Positions 12,753 to 24,582 are shown, counted from the stretch's first letter. The stretch is DNA of 64,000 bases from Adenophora triphylla var. japonica (GCA_022495995.1 JAFEMH010000332.1:434001-498000), one strand, 5' to 3'. A program made the numbers and translations. The notes: generated by a model from the sequence alone, not told the origin.

Positions 12753-12950
12753 TATATATATTTACATGTGTTAATTGGACTTTATAATTTGTCAACTAGA
12801 AGATAAGGGTCTAATATGATAAGTATGTGTTATAGACTTTTTTTCATAACCCCACAAAAGAAAATTGCAAGCCTCCATTGGTAGGCGACTTGACATAGAT
12901 GAGCGGGACAACTCGCAATGGAACATATAAAGATAAGACAAAAACTTATG

Positions 12951-13225
12951 TGAGAACATGGATACCCGTCTCATTCATGAGACGGGTCATTTCGACCCGA
13001 AACCCGCTCCGCTTCTGCTCGTGTAAGATACACGAGACACATCTCGCGAGTTTACACGGCACATCTCGTGCGAACTCACACGAGATGTGTCTCGTGTGAC
13101 TTCACACGAGATGTGTCTCGTGTAAACTCACACGAGATGTGTCTCGTGTATACTTACACGAGACGGGTAAGGGCTTCGGGTCATTCCGACCCATCTCATT
13201 CATGAGACGGATATAGTTGTTCTCA
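12951..13225. mobile_element. Palindrome-rich TIR element
   Basis: The left end TGAGAACATGG then ATACCCGTCTCAT matches the opposite strand of the right end (TGAGAACAACT then ATATCCGTCTCAT); the inverted repeat extends about 50 bp to GACCCGAA. Between the arms (about 13020-13165) is an array of the palindrome ACACGAGATGTGTCTCGTGT. The family is not recognised; it resembles a MITE. Confidence 0.7.
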
Positions 13226-13274
13226 TGGGAGACCAGCTCAAGATAAATACATCATACATGTGGAGTAACATATA

Positions 13275-13476
13275 CTCCTTCCTTCCTTTTATATCATAAT
13301 ATAAATCTCAATTAGTTTAATTTGTCAACGTTTTTAAAGCGTAATTTATCTGTTATATATTGCATGTAAAATAGTGAAATTATTAAAATTATTTTTTAAT
13401 TTAGGAATGCAATATTTATTTTAAAACGTATCAAAAAATGTACTCCGATATTTATTAAGAGATGAGACAGAGGGAG
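13275..13476. mobile_element. Possible degenerate Stowaway-like MITE
   Basis: CTCCTTCCTTCC follows TA at 13274, and the opposite strand of the right end reads CTCCCTCTGTCTC. The ends are only loosely inverted. Confidence 0.35.
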
Positions 13477-13739
13477 CATATTAATTTAAAGTTTTTTTAC
13501 TATATCTATCTCAAAATGAATGACATTTTTTTAATTTGCGTTTAATCAAAATTAAATTTCATTTTTTTAATAACTCATTTTTTTAAAGTTTTTGAGTTGG
13601 TCTTATAAAAAACTAGTTTTTTCTTAAGATAAGAAAAAACGTGTTTTCAAAATAAACGGTGGCAATTTTGTAATTACTGGCAACCATGTTCAAAATAAAC
13701 GGTGGCATTTTCGTAATTAATGATTCCCCGTTTATGCCA

Positions 13740-14350
13740 GGTCTTTGTTTAACAAACCGCTGGGGTGTGACAAAGTGCCATATGTAACAAAGTGCCGGCG
13801 AAAAGTGCCGATTGCAGGTTTAACAAAGTGCCAGTTGTAAACCGGTACCGACACTTTGTTAAACCGAAACCGGCACTTTTACACGGGCACTTTTATATAC
13901 ATGAACCGGCACTCTTCACACCGGCACTCGTTACACTAACACTCGGCACTTTGTTACACTAATATTTTTGCCGGCTCTCAAAAATACAAGCACGGCATTC
14001 AAAAATACATTGACCGGGCATTTGAAAACACATTTACCGGCACTCAAAAATGCATATAATGGCACTCAAAAACACCGATAATTATTTTTGCCGATATTCA
14101 AAAAAACAAGAATCGGCATTCAAAAAACATGGACTCGGCATTCAAAATTACAAGAACCGGCATTCAAAAAATACATTAACACTCAGCTACACACTTACCG
14201 GCACTCTATTATACACTAACCGGCACTCCAAAATACATGGATCGGCACTTCAAAACACATACATCGGCATCTAATTACCTACCCACCAATGCATCAAATT
14301 CTCAAACCGGTACTCAAATACTTGTAAACCGGCATTCAATAATATACAAT
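13740..14350 (+). repeat. Degenerate short repeats with CGGCACT/CGGCATTC words
   Basis: CGGCACTC or CGGCATTC followed by AAAAA, or by TTTGTTACA, recurs roughly every 25-40 bp. Unit length is irregular. The small open frames at 14050-14434 follow the repeat. Confidence 0.7.
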
Positions 14351-14484
14351 CTGGGTACATTTATATGGAATACTAGTTCGCTTATACTCAAATCAAATTC
14401 TCAAACTCGGTTGAACTACGATCCGGGAACGTAGAGAAAGAAGACGGCAATTGCAATTTTAACCCTTCGTCCAATCCAAGATGT

Positions 14485-14585
14485 AACGCCATCAACCTTC
14501 GCCGAAGGTTTCCTGATTTTCCGGCACCTCCCCATATCAAAGATGCCGCCGTCTCCGCCATTAATTCCGATTTTAATCAATACAG
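14485..14585 (+). pseudogene. PLP-dependent aminotransferase-like exon fragment
   Basis: The plus frame starting NAINL reads RFPDFPAPPHIKDAA and then SAINSDFNQY. The arrangement INL..(G)FP.F..P..IK.AA..AI....NQY is the N-terminal signature of kynurenine/methionine-type class I aminotransferases. The expected Gln-Gly before FP is replaced by Arg-Arg. The similarity stops at ATACAG, a plausible old exon end. Only about 34 codons are present, so no function is expected. Confidence 0.5.
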
Positions 14586-15010
14586 TTTCTCTCCCCCTTG
14601 TTTAGTTCAATCTTTGAATCTTTGAATTTGGGTAGCGATTGAGAGAGGTTTGGGTTAGGTTGAGCGAGAGAGCGATTGTTGTTGAGTTTGGCCGGAGAGG
14701 CTAGGTTGAGGAAGAAGGAGGTAGAACGGTGTTTCTGGGTGGAGAGGGAGATGGCGCGGTGATGGAGATTGAAGGGTGATTGGAGGTCGCCGGTTGATTG
14801 GGGATTGAGATTGGGTTTGATTTCCGGTGGAAGAGCTTGGTTAGGGAGGAGATTGGGGCCGGCAATGGTGGTTGGGCTTGGTCGGAGAAGAAGGTGGGGA
14901 GCTTTTGGCAATGAATTACGCTTCAGCGTATAGAGAGAGAGAGAGAGGAGAGAGAGGGCCGGAAAAACACGTTTTTTTTGTTAACTTAAAAAAAACGCGT
15001 TTTTTATAAG

Positions 15011-16734
15011 TTTTTGGCAAAGTTTTTTTACTATATCTATCTCAAAATTTCCTTTTGTGGCATAACTGAAGATAAGTTACGCCAACTCCACGTGGCAGGT
15101 TGTGATTGGGCGGAAAATGGAGCGTGAAATACACGCGCCAACAAAGGCGTGTGTATGCATGAGGAATTTTTTAATTGGGACACTTGGCATCGTTTCATTG
15201 GTTGGTTGGATTTCTATTTTTTTAATTCAATTTCTTTGACCTCAATTATTTTTTAATAAATTAATTATTATTTTATTTTTTTTACACCAAAAATCATAAA
15301 AAAAAATTCTCTATAAATAGAGACTATTTTCATTTGATTTGGACACAGAAAAAAAAATCCTCTTTTTTAAATATAAATTTCTTAATTATCCTTTGTTAAT
15401 TTTCCTTTCTAATTTTTCAATATCTTTTTAGTGAAAATTTATTAAGTGTGAAGTATTTTTTTTAATTATAAATGATAATAATATTAATAATTTTACTAAT
15501 CATAAAAATAAAGAATATAAAATTAAATAAAAGTGGTGGGGTATAGGATGATGAGTTGGAAGAGGTAATATGGTTATTGGATTTATTTTAGTTTGATACA
15601 TCAAACAATTTATTTATTTATTTTTTTTTAAAAAAAACTTTGAAGCATAGTAAATAAAGTATTAATAAATTTGTCGATTTTTCTATCCTCTCAAAAAATT
15701 GTGTATTTATAAAGACGAATATCGGGAAAGATGACCATCATTTTTAAAATTTTGATTAAAGTGCATGTCAATATTCTAAGAAATCAAGATAGTATAAATT
15801 GGTATTTTAAAAGAGGGAGATGAAGAAGTGGGTTGGGTTTGATGAGGAAGCTAACGATTTAGGGAAATTACTTTATTACTATTGTTCATATACTAATAAA
15901 TGATATTTATTTTTTTATTTACAAAGAGCAAAATGGTCCACACATTATTTCATTAAGGGCAACCAAGTCTTCCAACTTTAGGGTATAGTTGTAATATTCA
16001 TAAAATCTTAAGACTTTTACAAAAAACTTTTTTTAGGTATTTTAACAAAGGTTTTATTTCAAGACTTAAAAAAAGATTTATTTTATAAATATATTTAAAA
16101 ATTGACCTATAAATATTAAAAATTCATGAATTAAAATTTTATTTATTTTATCCAAAAAAGTAATTCAAATAGATGTTGTATTACTATTCCTATATTCAAG
16201 TTCAAAAATTATAAGTTAATAATTTATTTATTTTAAGTTTATTTAAAAAAAAACATTTTGTTTTAAGTTGTTTAGTTAAACCTTTTTTTACAATTTTGTA
16301 TACAACCCATCTAAATAATAAATTATTTTTTATTTTTTTGAAATAATAAATTTTAGTCAAAAGTAAGTACGTAAAAATATAGGACAAATATAATAAATAT
16401 ATATAGGCAATTTATGAATATTAATTATACATTTAGCTAATATTTTAGAAGTATAATATATTTATAAAAATATGCCTTAACTCTCATGTGAAAAGAAAGA
16501 AATAAAAAATCAAACGTGGATGTAAAAAAATAACACTCTTTATTGGTTTTCTAAAAATGAAAATTAATTATATATTTTGGGACGGAGGAAATAGTATTAC
16601 TATATTAATTATATATTTTTGGCTGAAAAAGTGGCACGCGCGTGTATGCGCATGCGATTTTCTTTTAATGGGACACTTGACGTCCGTTCTTTGGCTGGTT
16701 GGATTTCAGATTTTTTTAATTCGATTTCTTTAAC
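15011..16734. other. AT-rich stretch with a duplicated module, no gene
   Basis: The segment at 15095-15250 (CGTG-rich words, then TGGGACACTTGGCATCG, GGTTGGTTGGATTTC, TTTTTTTAATTC) has a diverged relative at 16625-16745 (TGGGACACTTGACGTCC, GGCTGGTTGGATTTC, TTTTTTTAATTC). A TATAAATA occurs at about 15313. Whether the two are ends of one element (direct repeats about 1.5 kb apart) or independent copies cannot be decided by eye. Confidence 0.45.
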
Positions 16735-16790
16735 ATTTAAAAATTAAAAATTAAAAATTAAAAATTAAAAATTAAAAATTAAAAATTAAG
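16735..16790 (+). repeat. (TAAAAAT)n microsatellite
   Basis: A heptanucleotide repeat of about seven copies. The following 350 bp to the element D LTR hold nothing recognisable. Confidence 0.9.
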
Positions 16791-17144
16791 GGTTTTTTGT
16801 AATATTCAGGGAGTTTTTTTTTAACAATCAACTTGTGTGGGTTTTTTTTCTTTTTAATATCCATCTTTTAAAAGTTTTTTTTTGTAAATGCCCTTAAGAC
16901 TTATACAATTTTTACGTTCTAAAAACCGTTTATTTCTTAGTTTAATGACTAATTTATTAGATTATATTTGCATCTGATTAATGACTCATTATTGTCTGTA
17001 AAAAAATATTTTAAATTGTACGATATAGTGTATATTTTTCATTTCAAGATATTTGTATTATTGTTTTCCTTTTATGCTATGACTATTAATAAAAGTCAAA
17101 GGTCAATATTTATTCATTGTTGGCCTCCTTTTAAATCGATACTA

Positions 17145-17935
17145 TGTCATTTGTCGTTGAACATTATAAATCGAGATACGAACTTGGGCTTAGTCCGGGC
17201 AAGGCTCAAGTGGATTGGGCCCTAAACATAATCCATCAAGTTTCATATACGAGGAAGGGAATGGGCTTCCTCGTACTAATCCACCTCATCATTCTCCTAG
17301 GTCGACGTAGATCCAGCAGGCGAAATGACTAAGGCCTAACGCAAGAACCGAGGGAGACCTCCCTCCAAGGCCTAGCTGGAACTCCCTTGAAGACGAGGAG
17401 GACTCCTCGGCTAGCAAACCATGACGAGTTTCTCCATTTGTCTCTTATCTCTTCCCCGACTCATCGTAGGCCGACCAGGCTACGTATGACGAGGAAGGGC
17501 CATCTCGGCTTTCGTGCAGAGTTGCAGTTTGTAACAGTCCTATCCAAATAAGGACATTGAGGCAGTTATAATCTCCCTGGGATTGTAACCACCTTACATA
17601 CCAATTCAGATCCAACAAGGACTCATCAATATTAATCCTTTTTGGGATTAATATCTCATCTATTAAGCAATTCAATTCAACATGGATTTTACATTGCTAA
17701 ACCTATAAATACAAGCCATAATTCACATATTTTGGTACGTTATCTTTTGACTCTAAACTCTGTCAAATTGATTTCTATCTCTCACAAAACAAATACTTAT
17801 TCTCACGCCGGAGGGCCTTCGCCGGAGAAGCCCCTGCTTAGTTTACGTGTTTGTTCATCTGTTTCAGGCTATTCAATCGCCGGAGTACAACCGTCCGCTG
17901 GATTTGGGCTGATCCGATCGTTTCTGGCAGCATCA
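17145..17935 (+). repeat. Probable 5' LTR of element D
   Basis: The end is set by CAGCATCA at 17935, followed by a degenerate primer-site-like CCATTGTCGGGAAACG (17943-17958). A TATA box is at 17704. GGGCTTAGTCCGGGCAAG near the start is wording I associate with LTRs of Tat elements. The start is uncertain (TGTCATTTG at 17145 or TGTCGTTG at 17152) and no partner LTR is available for comparison. Confidence 0.45.
17704..17711 (+). promoter_or_regulatory. TATA box in the element D LTR
   Basis: CCTATAAATACAAGCC, in the context expected for an LTR promoter; it lies about 230 bp before the proposed LTR end. Confidence 0.55.
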
Positions 17936-18393
17936 GTTTGATTCCATTGTCGGGAAACGATTCGAAAAGACCCGTTGAAAAGCTTGAAACAGCCATTCGC
18001 CTGAACCTTTTTCCGTTTAGAAAAAGTCAATTTCGGCCGGAAAAACTGCAGTTTCGCCTGAAAAAATTCGTTACTTGGAAAATCTTTTTTGGCCGAAAAT
18101 AATTGATTTTAGCCGGAATTACTTGTTTTGCCTGAATTCTGTTGATCTAAAAGTTGTTCCCTTAGAAATTTGGGCCGTTTGCAATTCTGTTTGGTTTTTG
18201 ATAAGAATTCAGTTTGTACCACAATTCTGATACCAATCATCCTCGGCATAATTCACCTCGTCCCAGAAACAACATAAAGCCGAGGAGCCCTCGTCCTTAC
18301 AGAATGATCCTTCACCATGAAGGGGAGCCGAGGAGGGATAAAACACCCTCTAGATGAGGAGAGAATCACCGAGAAGAGGAGAAACATAGCAGG
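17936..18393 (+). other. Element D leader
   Basis: Between primer site and gag. It contains repeated GGCCGGAA/CCGGAA words. A short GTTCCCACCG tandem follows at 18423-18456. No coding signal is seen. Confidence 0.45.
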
Positions 18394-19403
18394 GTGAATG
18401 GTCACCCAAGAGAAAGGTCCCACCGAAGTTCCCACCGCAGTTCCCACCGAAGTTCCCATTTCAGCTCTGAAAATGGGATTGATGCCAGAGAGTTATTGCT
18501 CTTGAAAAAGAGACTAGACGATATGGAAATGGGGAGGAAAGATGAGGAAGAAGATGAAACTAGCGCAACCCGTCATTTCTCCCAAAGAATAAATAATCTA
18601 CCACCCAACCATGCCTTCAAGGTCCCGAGTTGACAAATATGCAGGAACCACTGACGCAAGGGACCATGTGCAAAGCTTCGAATCTACCATGGCCCTCCTC
18701 ACAAAAGAAGATGACATTCTCTGTAAAGCCTTTGCAAGTACCTTCTCCAAAACTTGACCTTGACTTTGGTTAGTGAGTGAAAAGGGAAGCATTGACATCT
18801 GGAGAGATATGAGGAAGAAGTTCCTAGATCACTTTGCCATGGGAGGGAAGAGGAAGAAAAGGTTGACTGACATTGCTAACATCGAGCAAGGAAAGAATGA
18901 AACTACGCTAAGCTACTATAACAGATTTTGAGCTATGGCAGACCAAGTGGAGGAAAGCCTCACTGACAGGGAAGTGATTGTTTGCTTTAATTCGGGATTA
19001 AGATCCGGCCAGCTTATCTATGAACTCTCCGCCAGAGAGCCAAAGTCCAAGTCTGATTTATATAATGTGGCTTATGTTATAGCCATGGCATAAGAGAAAA
19101 GCAAGAAGAGGTCTAACAAAACAGAAACGGAAGCAACTGGTACTTACCATGCTTTTAACGGAAATGGCTTCAAGGGGAAAAATAGAACACGTGGCACTGA
19201 AAAGGCTGAGACCTTCACCCCCTTACTAAGCCTAACACAGAAATCATGCAGTTGGTGAATCTTCCACCTCCTCGTCCACTCAATGACAAACCAAAGTACC
19301 CACGTGACCCATCCAAGTACTGCGATTTCCATAAAGACCATGGTCACAACACCACTGAAAAGGCTGACACCTTCACCCCCTTACTAAGCCTAACACAGAA
19401 ATC
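18394..19403 (+). pseudogene. Element D gag (capsid part)
   Basis: Fragments in shifting frames match a retrotransposon gag domain: KYAGTTDARDHVQSFE (about 18630), then DIWRDMRKKFLDHFA and SYYNRF. Stops interrupt it near 18757, 18931 and 19093. A first, broken zinc knuckle (CDFHKDHGHNT) occurs at about 19320, at the junction of a 158-bp tandem duplication. The protein would package element RNA into a virus-like particle. Confidence 0.75.
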
Positions 19404-19519
19404 ATGCAGTTGGTGAATCTTCCACCTCCTCGTCCACTCAATGACAAACCAAAGTACCCACGTGACCCATCCAAGTACTGCGATTTCCATAAATACCATG
19501 GTCACAACACCGAGAATTG
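19204..19519 (+). repeat. 158-bp tandem duplication inside gag
   Basis: GGCTGAGACCTTCACC at 19204 recurs as GGCTGACACCTTCACC at 19362 and the following 150 bp are nearly identical. The first copy ends inside the zinc knuckle, so only the second copy has the complete CDFHKYHGHNTENC motif. Confidence 0.9.
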
Positions 19520-20510
19520 CATCTCTCTTAAAAGGATGATTCAAAGGTGGGTTGATGAAGGCAAACTTGATCGCTACGTCATGAAAAAAGATGGCAAGCG
19601 AAAAAGGAAGGAGGAAGAGAGTGAAGATGAGGATAAGGACGATGACATGGAGCAAAGGCCTCTTAGGGCCAAATTACATGTAATCAGAGAGGAGACAGTC
19701 TCCACCAGAAAGCTGAGAGACCAAATTCATGAACTAAGCAAGGTCTATCACATCCCCGCCTGGGTTCACAAGGCAGAAGAGGTCATTAGCTTCTCCCCCA
19801 ATGAATTGGCTGGAAGCCGCGCAGCTCGCGAACAACCCTTGGTATTAAAAGGGAGAATTGACAACTGTGAGTCCAAGAGACTCCTCATTGACACGGGGGC
19901 CTCTCGGGATATTCTTTATTACTCCACCTTCCAGATGATGGGTTTGAAAGATAGCATCCTGGAACCTTACCATGGAAGACTAGAAGGGTTCACCAATCAC
20001 TAGGTCGATGCCAAGGGAACTATTGATCTACTGCTGGAAGTTCGCGAATATCCCTTCTGAACTGCAGCCACAGTTACTTCCGTGGTCATGGATCTGACTA
20101 GTAACTACCATGCTATCTTAGACATTCCAAGTCAAGTAAAACTTGGGTTGGTCGCCTCCCTTCCTCACCAACGAGTCAAATTTCCTAATCGTGCTGGAAT
20201 TGGATGCGTGAGGGCGACCGCCAAGGACTTCTTGGAGCATGTTGTAAAGAGCCAAAAAACATCTCAAAGGGTGAAGATAGATACACCGGAGGACAATATG
20301 AAAATCTCTAAGTCCATAAAAACTACCCACACCAGCTCTAGGATGAGCTTGATCATCGAAGTACCAGAAGAAGAACCCATGGTCTTAGAAATTGAGGAAG
20401 ACCATGACATAGTTCCGTCCGTACCGGAGACAGATCCTGTTCTCATCAGCGGCCAGAACTCGGGGGCCAACCTTGAATTGAGGATAGTCGACCTGCCCGA
20501 CGTTTACTAA
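19404..20510 (+). pseudogene. Element D nucleocapsid zinc knuckle and aspartic protease
   Basis: The first 199 codons include CDFHKYHGHNTENC, an acidic/basic tract (KRKRKEEESEDEDKDDD), then LLIDTGASRDILYYSTF, the retropepsin active site with catalytic Asp in DTGAS. TAG at 20001-20003 (TNH*VDAKG) interrupts the domain, and the rest continues at 20082-20510. The protease would cut the gag-pol polyprotein. Confidence 0.8.
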
Positions 20511-20513
20511 CTG

Positions 20514-21616
20514 ATGGAAGAGGAAGGCCTTGACATAAATGGTAACGAGGGTAGAAGACTTAGAGAGATAATCATCGAATCCCTAGAGTTTCGAGACGGT
20601 CCAGAAATGGAGCCCGTAGATGAATTGGAAGAAATAATCATCAATCCTGACTATCCAGAACAAAAAATCAAAATCGGGGGCCAGCTCTCCCAGGAGGAAA
20701 GGGAAGAATCATCACCCTTCTGAAGAATAATCTAGATGTTTTTGCTTGGAAAGTCGAGGACATGAGAGGAATCAACGGAGAAGTATCCCTCCACCGCTTG
20801 GAAGTTGATCCATCTGCTAAAACCATCAAGCAGACTAGGAGGATCTTTACAAATGACAAGGAGGAAGCTATCAAGGAGGAGGTGCAAAAATTACTAAGCG
20901 CCAGAATCATAAGGAAAGTGAAATACCCCGTTTGGTTGGCCAACGTGGTAATGGTTAAAAATCAAAATGGGAAGTGGCGAATGTGTGTTGATTTCACCAA
21001 TCTCAACAAGGCCTGCCCGAAGGACAGTTACCCTCTCCCTAGAATTGATAAATTGGTAGACTCCATAGTAGGACACCGAACTATCAGATTCCTAGATGCC
21101 TATTCAGGCTATCATCAGATCAAAATGGAGGAGGAAGACATTGAGAAGACAACCTTCCAAATATCTGGAGGCAATTATTGTTACATCATGATGCCCTTCG
21201 GGCTTAAAAATGCAACCTACTAACGCATGGTCAATGAAGTCTTTGGGGAGCAAATAGGCCGTAACATGGAGGCCTACATTGATGACATGGTCATAAAGAC
21301 CAAGGATGGCAGTCACGCCCCTGACTTGGAAGAAACCATTAACAATCTCCGAGCCAACAACATGAAGTTAAATCCAAGTAAATGTGTGTTCGGGGTGACT
21401 GCCAGAAAATTCTTGGGTTTCATGGTATCTCAAAGGGGAATAGAGGCGAACCCTGAAAAAATCAAAGTCTTGATTGACATGAAGGAACCTACCAACATCA
21501 AGGAGGTTCAAAGATTGAATGGAAGAATAGCGGCTCTTGGAAGATTCATTGCCAAATCCGCTGAAAAATTACTGCCTTTATTCAAGGTCTTGAAGGGGGC
21601 CAAAAGCTTCTCATGA
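20514..21616 (+). pseudogene. Element D reverse transcriptase
   Basis: RT blocks in order: WLANVVMVKNQNGKWRMCVDFTNLNKACPKDSYPLP, FLDAYSGYHQIKM, YIMMPFGLKNATY, and the catalytic YIDDM box at about 21274. One TAA at 21221-21223 (ATY*RM, expected Gln) falls between the PFGLKNA and YIDD blocks. The thumb/connection follows (KFLGFMVSQRGIEANPEKI) up to a TGA at 21614. Confidence 0.9.
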
Positions 21617-21646
21617 ACTCCTGAATATACAGAAGCATTCCGCCAG

Positions 21647-22747
21647 TTGAAGGAGTATTTGGGATCCCCTCCTTTGTTGAGCAGTCCGATTACCGGTGAG
21701 ATGCTATATGTCTTCCTAGCTGCCACGGACCACGCAATTGCAGCTGTCTTAGTCCAAAATGATGAAGGTACTCAAAAACCAGTCTACTATGTCTCCAAGG
21801 CATTGTCAGATGTGGAGAGTAGAAATTTCAATGCGGAAAAGGTAGCGTACGCTCTAGTAATTGCATCAAGGAAGCTACGTGCCTACTTTTCTGCACATCC
21901 CATCACTGTATATACGAATGAGCCCCTGAAAAAAATCTTACACAAGTTGGATAGCTCCGGACGTCTCCTCAATTGGTCTATCGCTCTTACACAGTTTGAT
22001 ATCACATACCAACCAAGGAAGACCTTCCTAGCTCAGCCTCTGGTTGATTTCATGGTCAAAACTGCCTTCATGGGTGAACATGTCCCCACCTCCCGTAAGC
22101 ATAATACACCGGAGGAAAAAGGATCAAGCATCGAGCTCCCCTCCAATTGTTGGGTTTTATACACTTATGGCTCAGCCACAAAGGAGAGAAGCAGAGCTGG
22201 AGTCGTGCTAGCAAGTCCCGAGGGAGAGCACACCATCCAAGACATCATCAGATTCAAGTTCCCTGCCTCCAACAACCAGGCTGAATATGAAGCTCTGATA
22301 TTTGGCATCGAGTTGGCTTCCTTCTATGGAGCAACTAAAGTTGCGGCTTTTTGTGACTCCCAACTTGTTCTCAAGCAAGTGAAGGGAGAGTATAACACCC
22401 AAAATCCCATACTTACCAAGTATAGAGACCTGGTCCTAGATATGAGACGAAAGCTGGAATTCTTCGAAATTAATCAGATAGGCAGGGAAGACAATCAAAT
22501 TGCGGATGTTCTATCTAAACTAGCAACTATGGATGTGACCGAGTCTAACTCTAAACCATACGTAGTCTTTTCTGATGAACCCGCCTATGAGAGGTTACAA
22601 GTAATGCTCCTAGATAGAGACGAGAGGTGTTGGATAGATGAATACGTGGACTACATCGAGAAGAGACAACTCTCGGAAGATGAGACACAAGCTAAGCTTG
22701 TCAAGAAAAGATCACCAAGGTTTATTGTGATGAACGGAGTCCTCTAC
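21647..22747 (+). CDS. Element D RNase H and second (dual) RNase H domains
   Basis: This 439-codon frame (21647-22966) starts in RNase H (LYVFLAATDHAIAAVL, KPVYYVSKAL). The second RNase H follows at about residue 165: NCWVLYTYGSATKERSRAGVV, NQAEYEALIFGIELA, FCDSQLVLKQV and GREDNQIADVLSKLA. The first-Asp position of the second domain reads TYGS instead of the usual DGS/DGA, a probable loss of a catalytic residue. The dual arrangement defines Tat elements. Integrase begins in the same frame. Confidence 0.85.
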
Positions 22748-23784
22748 AGACGATCCTTCACTAAGCCCCTGTTGAGGTGTGTCTATCCTAAGGAAATTGA
22801 GAATCTATTGGCCGAAGTCCATGAAGGAATTTGCAGCGGACACCCGGGGGTCAGAACCTTAGCTGACAAAATCATTACGCTAGGTTACTATTGGCCAAAC
22901 CTGAGGGAGGACGCGCAAGCCTACGTGAAAAATGTGACAAGTGCCAGAGGTACTCTGCATTCCTAGACTCCCGGTAGTCGCAAACTCTCATAATACCTAC
23001 ATGGCCATTTGACATGTGGGGGATTGACATCATCGGACCCTTCCCTCCCGCCCGAGGTAATTGCAAGTATGTGATAGTAGCAGTTGACTACTTCTCAAAA
23101 TGTATTGAAGCAAAAGCATTGGCAGAGATAATTGAAGAAAACGCAATCAACTTCGTCCATGACCAAATCTGGTGTCGCTTTGGGGTCCCACACACCATCA
23201 TTTCAGATCATGGTCTCCCATTTTCTATAGCATTCACAACAGAGTTGAGAAGAGTAGGAGTTCGTCACATCAAGTCATCTGTAAGCAAACCCCAAAGCAA
23301 CGGACAAGCAGAGGCAGCCAACAAATTGGTACTTACAACCCTTACTAAGAACCTGGAAGGAAGTGATGGTAGATGGTTGGACGAACTTCCCCTAGTCTTA
23401 TGGGCTGTTCGCACAACCACCCGGGGGCCAACCGGGAAAACCCCATTCGCATTAACCTTCGGTTCTAAGGCTATGGAGCCAGCTGAAATGGCTATCCCGA
23501 CTACAAGAAATTCCGACGACAATGAGCAAGTCAACAAGGTCAATAGGCTCCTAGACCTAGACCTAATAGATGAAAAACGACTAGCAGCGCATATGAGAAT
23601 GGTGAATTACAAGCAAAGGACCAAGGTGTATCATGACAAAAGGGTTAACAGAAGAGTATTCCAAGTGAGCGATTGGGTACTTAGAAAGATTGAAGCTACC
23701 GGCCAGAAGGCTGAACAAAACAAGCTCTCCCCAAACTGGGAAGTTCCCTACATCATAACTAGGGACTTACAGATTAAAGACTAA
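22748..23784 (+). pseudogene. Element D integrase
   Basis: The HHCC zinc domain starts with EVHEGICSGHPG (about 22815), but the CC half (CDKCQ, about 22930) is in another frame because of a small indel, and the main frame stops at 22966. The core (23014-23784) retains WGIDIIG, IISDHG and NGQAEAAN, so the Asp-Asp-Glu triad is intact, followed by a basic C-terminal domain. It would insert element cDNA into the genome. Confidence 0.85.
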
Positions 23785-24582
23785 GGATGGGAAAGAGCTC
23801 AAGCATCCGTGGCAACAATCTACGGAAATACTATCATTAGTTTAGTTTATCTTTATGTAATAAGATTAGTCGTTGTTAGTCTTTTACTTTTCTAGCAAGG
23901 TAGGATTGCAGTTTGATGTAATCAAGTTTAGTTTATGAAATTTACTTCTTCAACATGCAAAGCAACTATCAAGACAAACACTGGAAGATGAGGAGCATCC
24001 TCCTCGGCCTTCATAGGGACAAGCTTCCCACCATTAGTCACCCAAGACCTATGACCGAGTGAGTTCCTCCTCGTCATGGATAGGTGAGTCCCTCTACATC
24101 TAAAACCCATGTTCTAGTCATCTTCCTCGGCATAAGGAGATGAAAAAGAAGAGCAAGCCTCATGTCTTACCGAGGAAACACCTCGGCCCAACGACAACTG
24201 GCAATAACCATCTAAAACCTATGTACGAGTCACCTTCCTCGACATAAGGAGATGAAAAAGAAGGGCAAGCCTCACGTCTTGCCGAGGAATCACCTCGACC
24301 TAACGACTACAGGCAGAACCATCCTAGACCTATGTACGAGTCACCTTCCTCGTCATAGAAAGATGAAAAAGAAGAAAAATCCAACAATCAAGACCAAGGA
24401 CTTCCTCCTCGGCCTAATGACTTAAGCAGGCAAAATTACCGAGCATCTAAGACCGAGCTAGCCTCCTCGTTTTAGATTATCAAAGGTGAAGTATGAGGAG
24501 ACCTTCCTCGACTTCCAAAAATTTCGTATACTTGTGCAAATACATTATACATTCAAAACAAAGATTGGAAGAAAGGTACAAT
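23785..24582 (+). repeat. Element D 3' region with about 111-bp tandem repeats
   Basis: TTCCTCGGCATAAGGAGATG and variants recur at about 24124, 24235 and 24347, each with GAAAAAGAAG and ACCGAGGA/CCTCGGCC words. No gene is present. The sequence is broken at 24582 by the LTR of element C; the five bases before it, ACAAT, should recur to the right of the C 5' LTR. Confidence 0.7.

Larger units (their letters stand above)
13602..15010. mobile_element. TIR element carrying a gene fragment (Pack-MULE-like)
   Basis: The left arm CTTATAAAAAACTAG then TTTTTTCTTAAG...AAAAAACGTGTTTTC is matched on the opposite strand at the right (14961-15010) by CTTATAAAAAACGCG then TTTTTTTTAAG...AAAACGTGTTTTTC, about 48 bp. 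It encloses GGCACT-type repeats (about 13740-14350) and an aminotransferase-like coding fragment. Long TIRs around a captured exon suggest Pack-MULE. No 9-bp duplication could be fixed. A 30-bp direct repeat lies outside both ends (13488-13517 and 15019-15048). Confidence 0.5.
17145..24582 (+). mobile_element. Element D: Tat-type Ty3/gypsy retrotransposon, 3' end displaced
   Basis: Order: LTR, leader, gag, protease, RT, RNase H, a second RNase H, integrase, tandem-repeat 3' region. The second RNase H between the first and integrase is characteristic of the Tat lineage. Element C is inserted at 24582 within the 3' region, so the polypurine tract and 3' LTR of D must lie beyond the right edge of the window. 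Many stops and frameshifts show it is dead. It lacks the CTACGT hairpins of A, B and C and probably belongs to a different (Retand-like) sublineage. Confidence 0.8.

Noticed and set aside
14573..14911. Minus-strand 112-codon frame
   Set aside because: Pro/Ser-rich, no family resemblance, opposite to the recognisable aminotransferase fragment.
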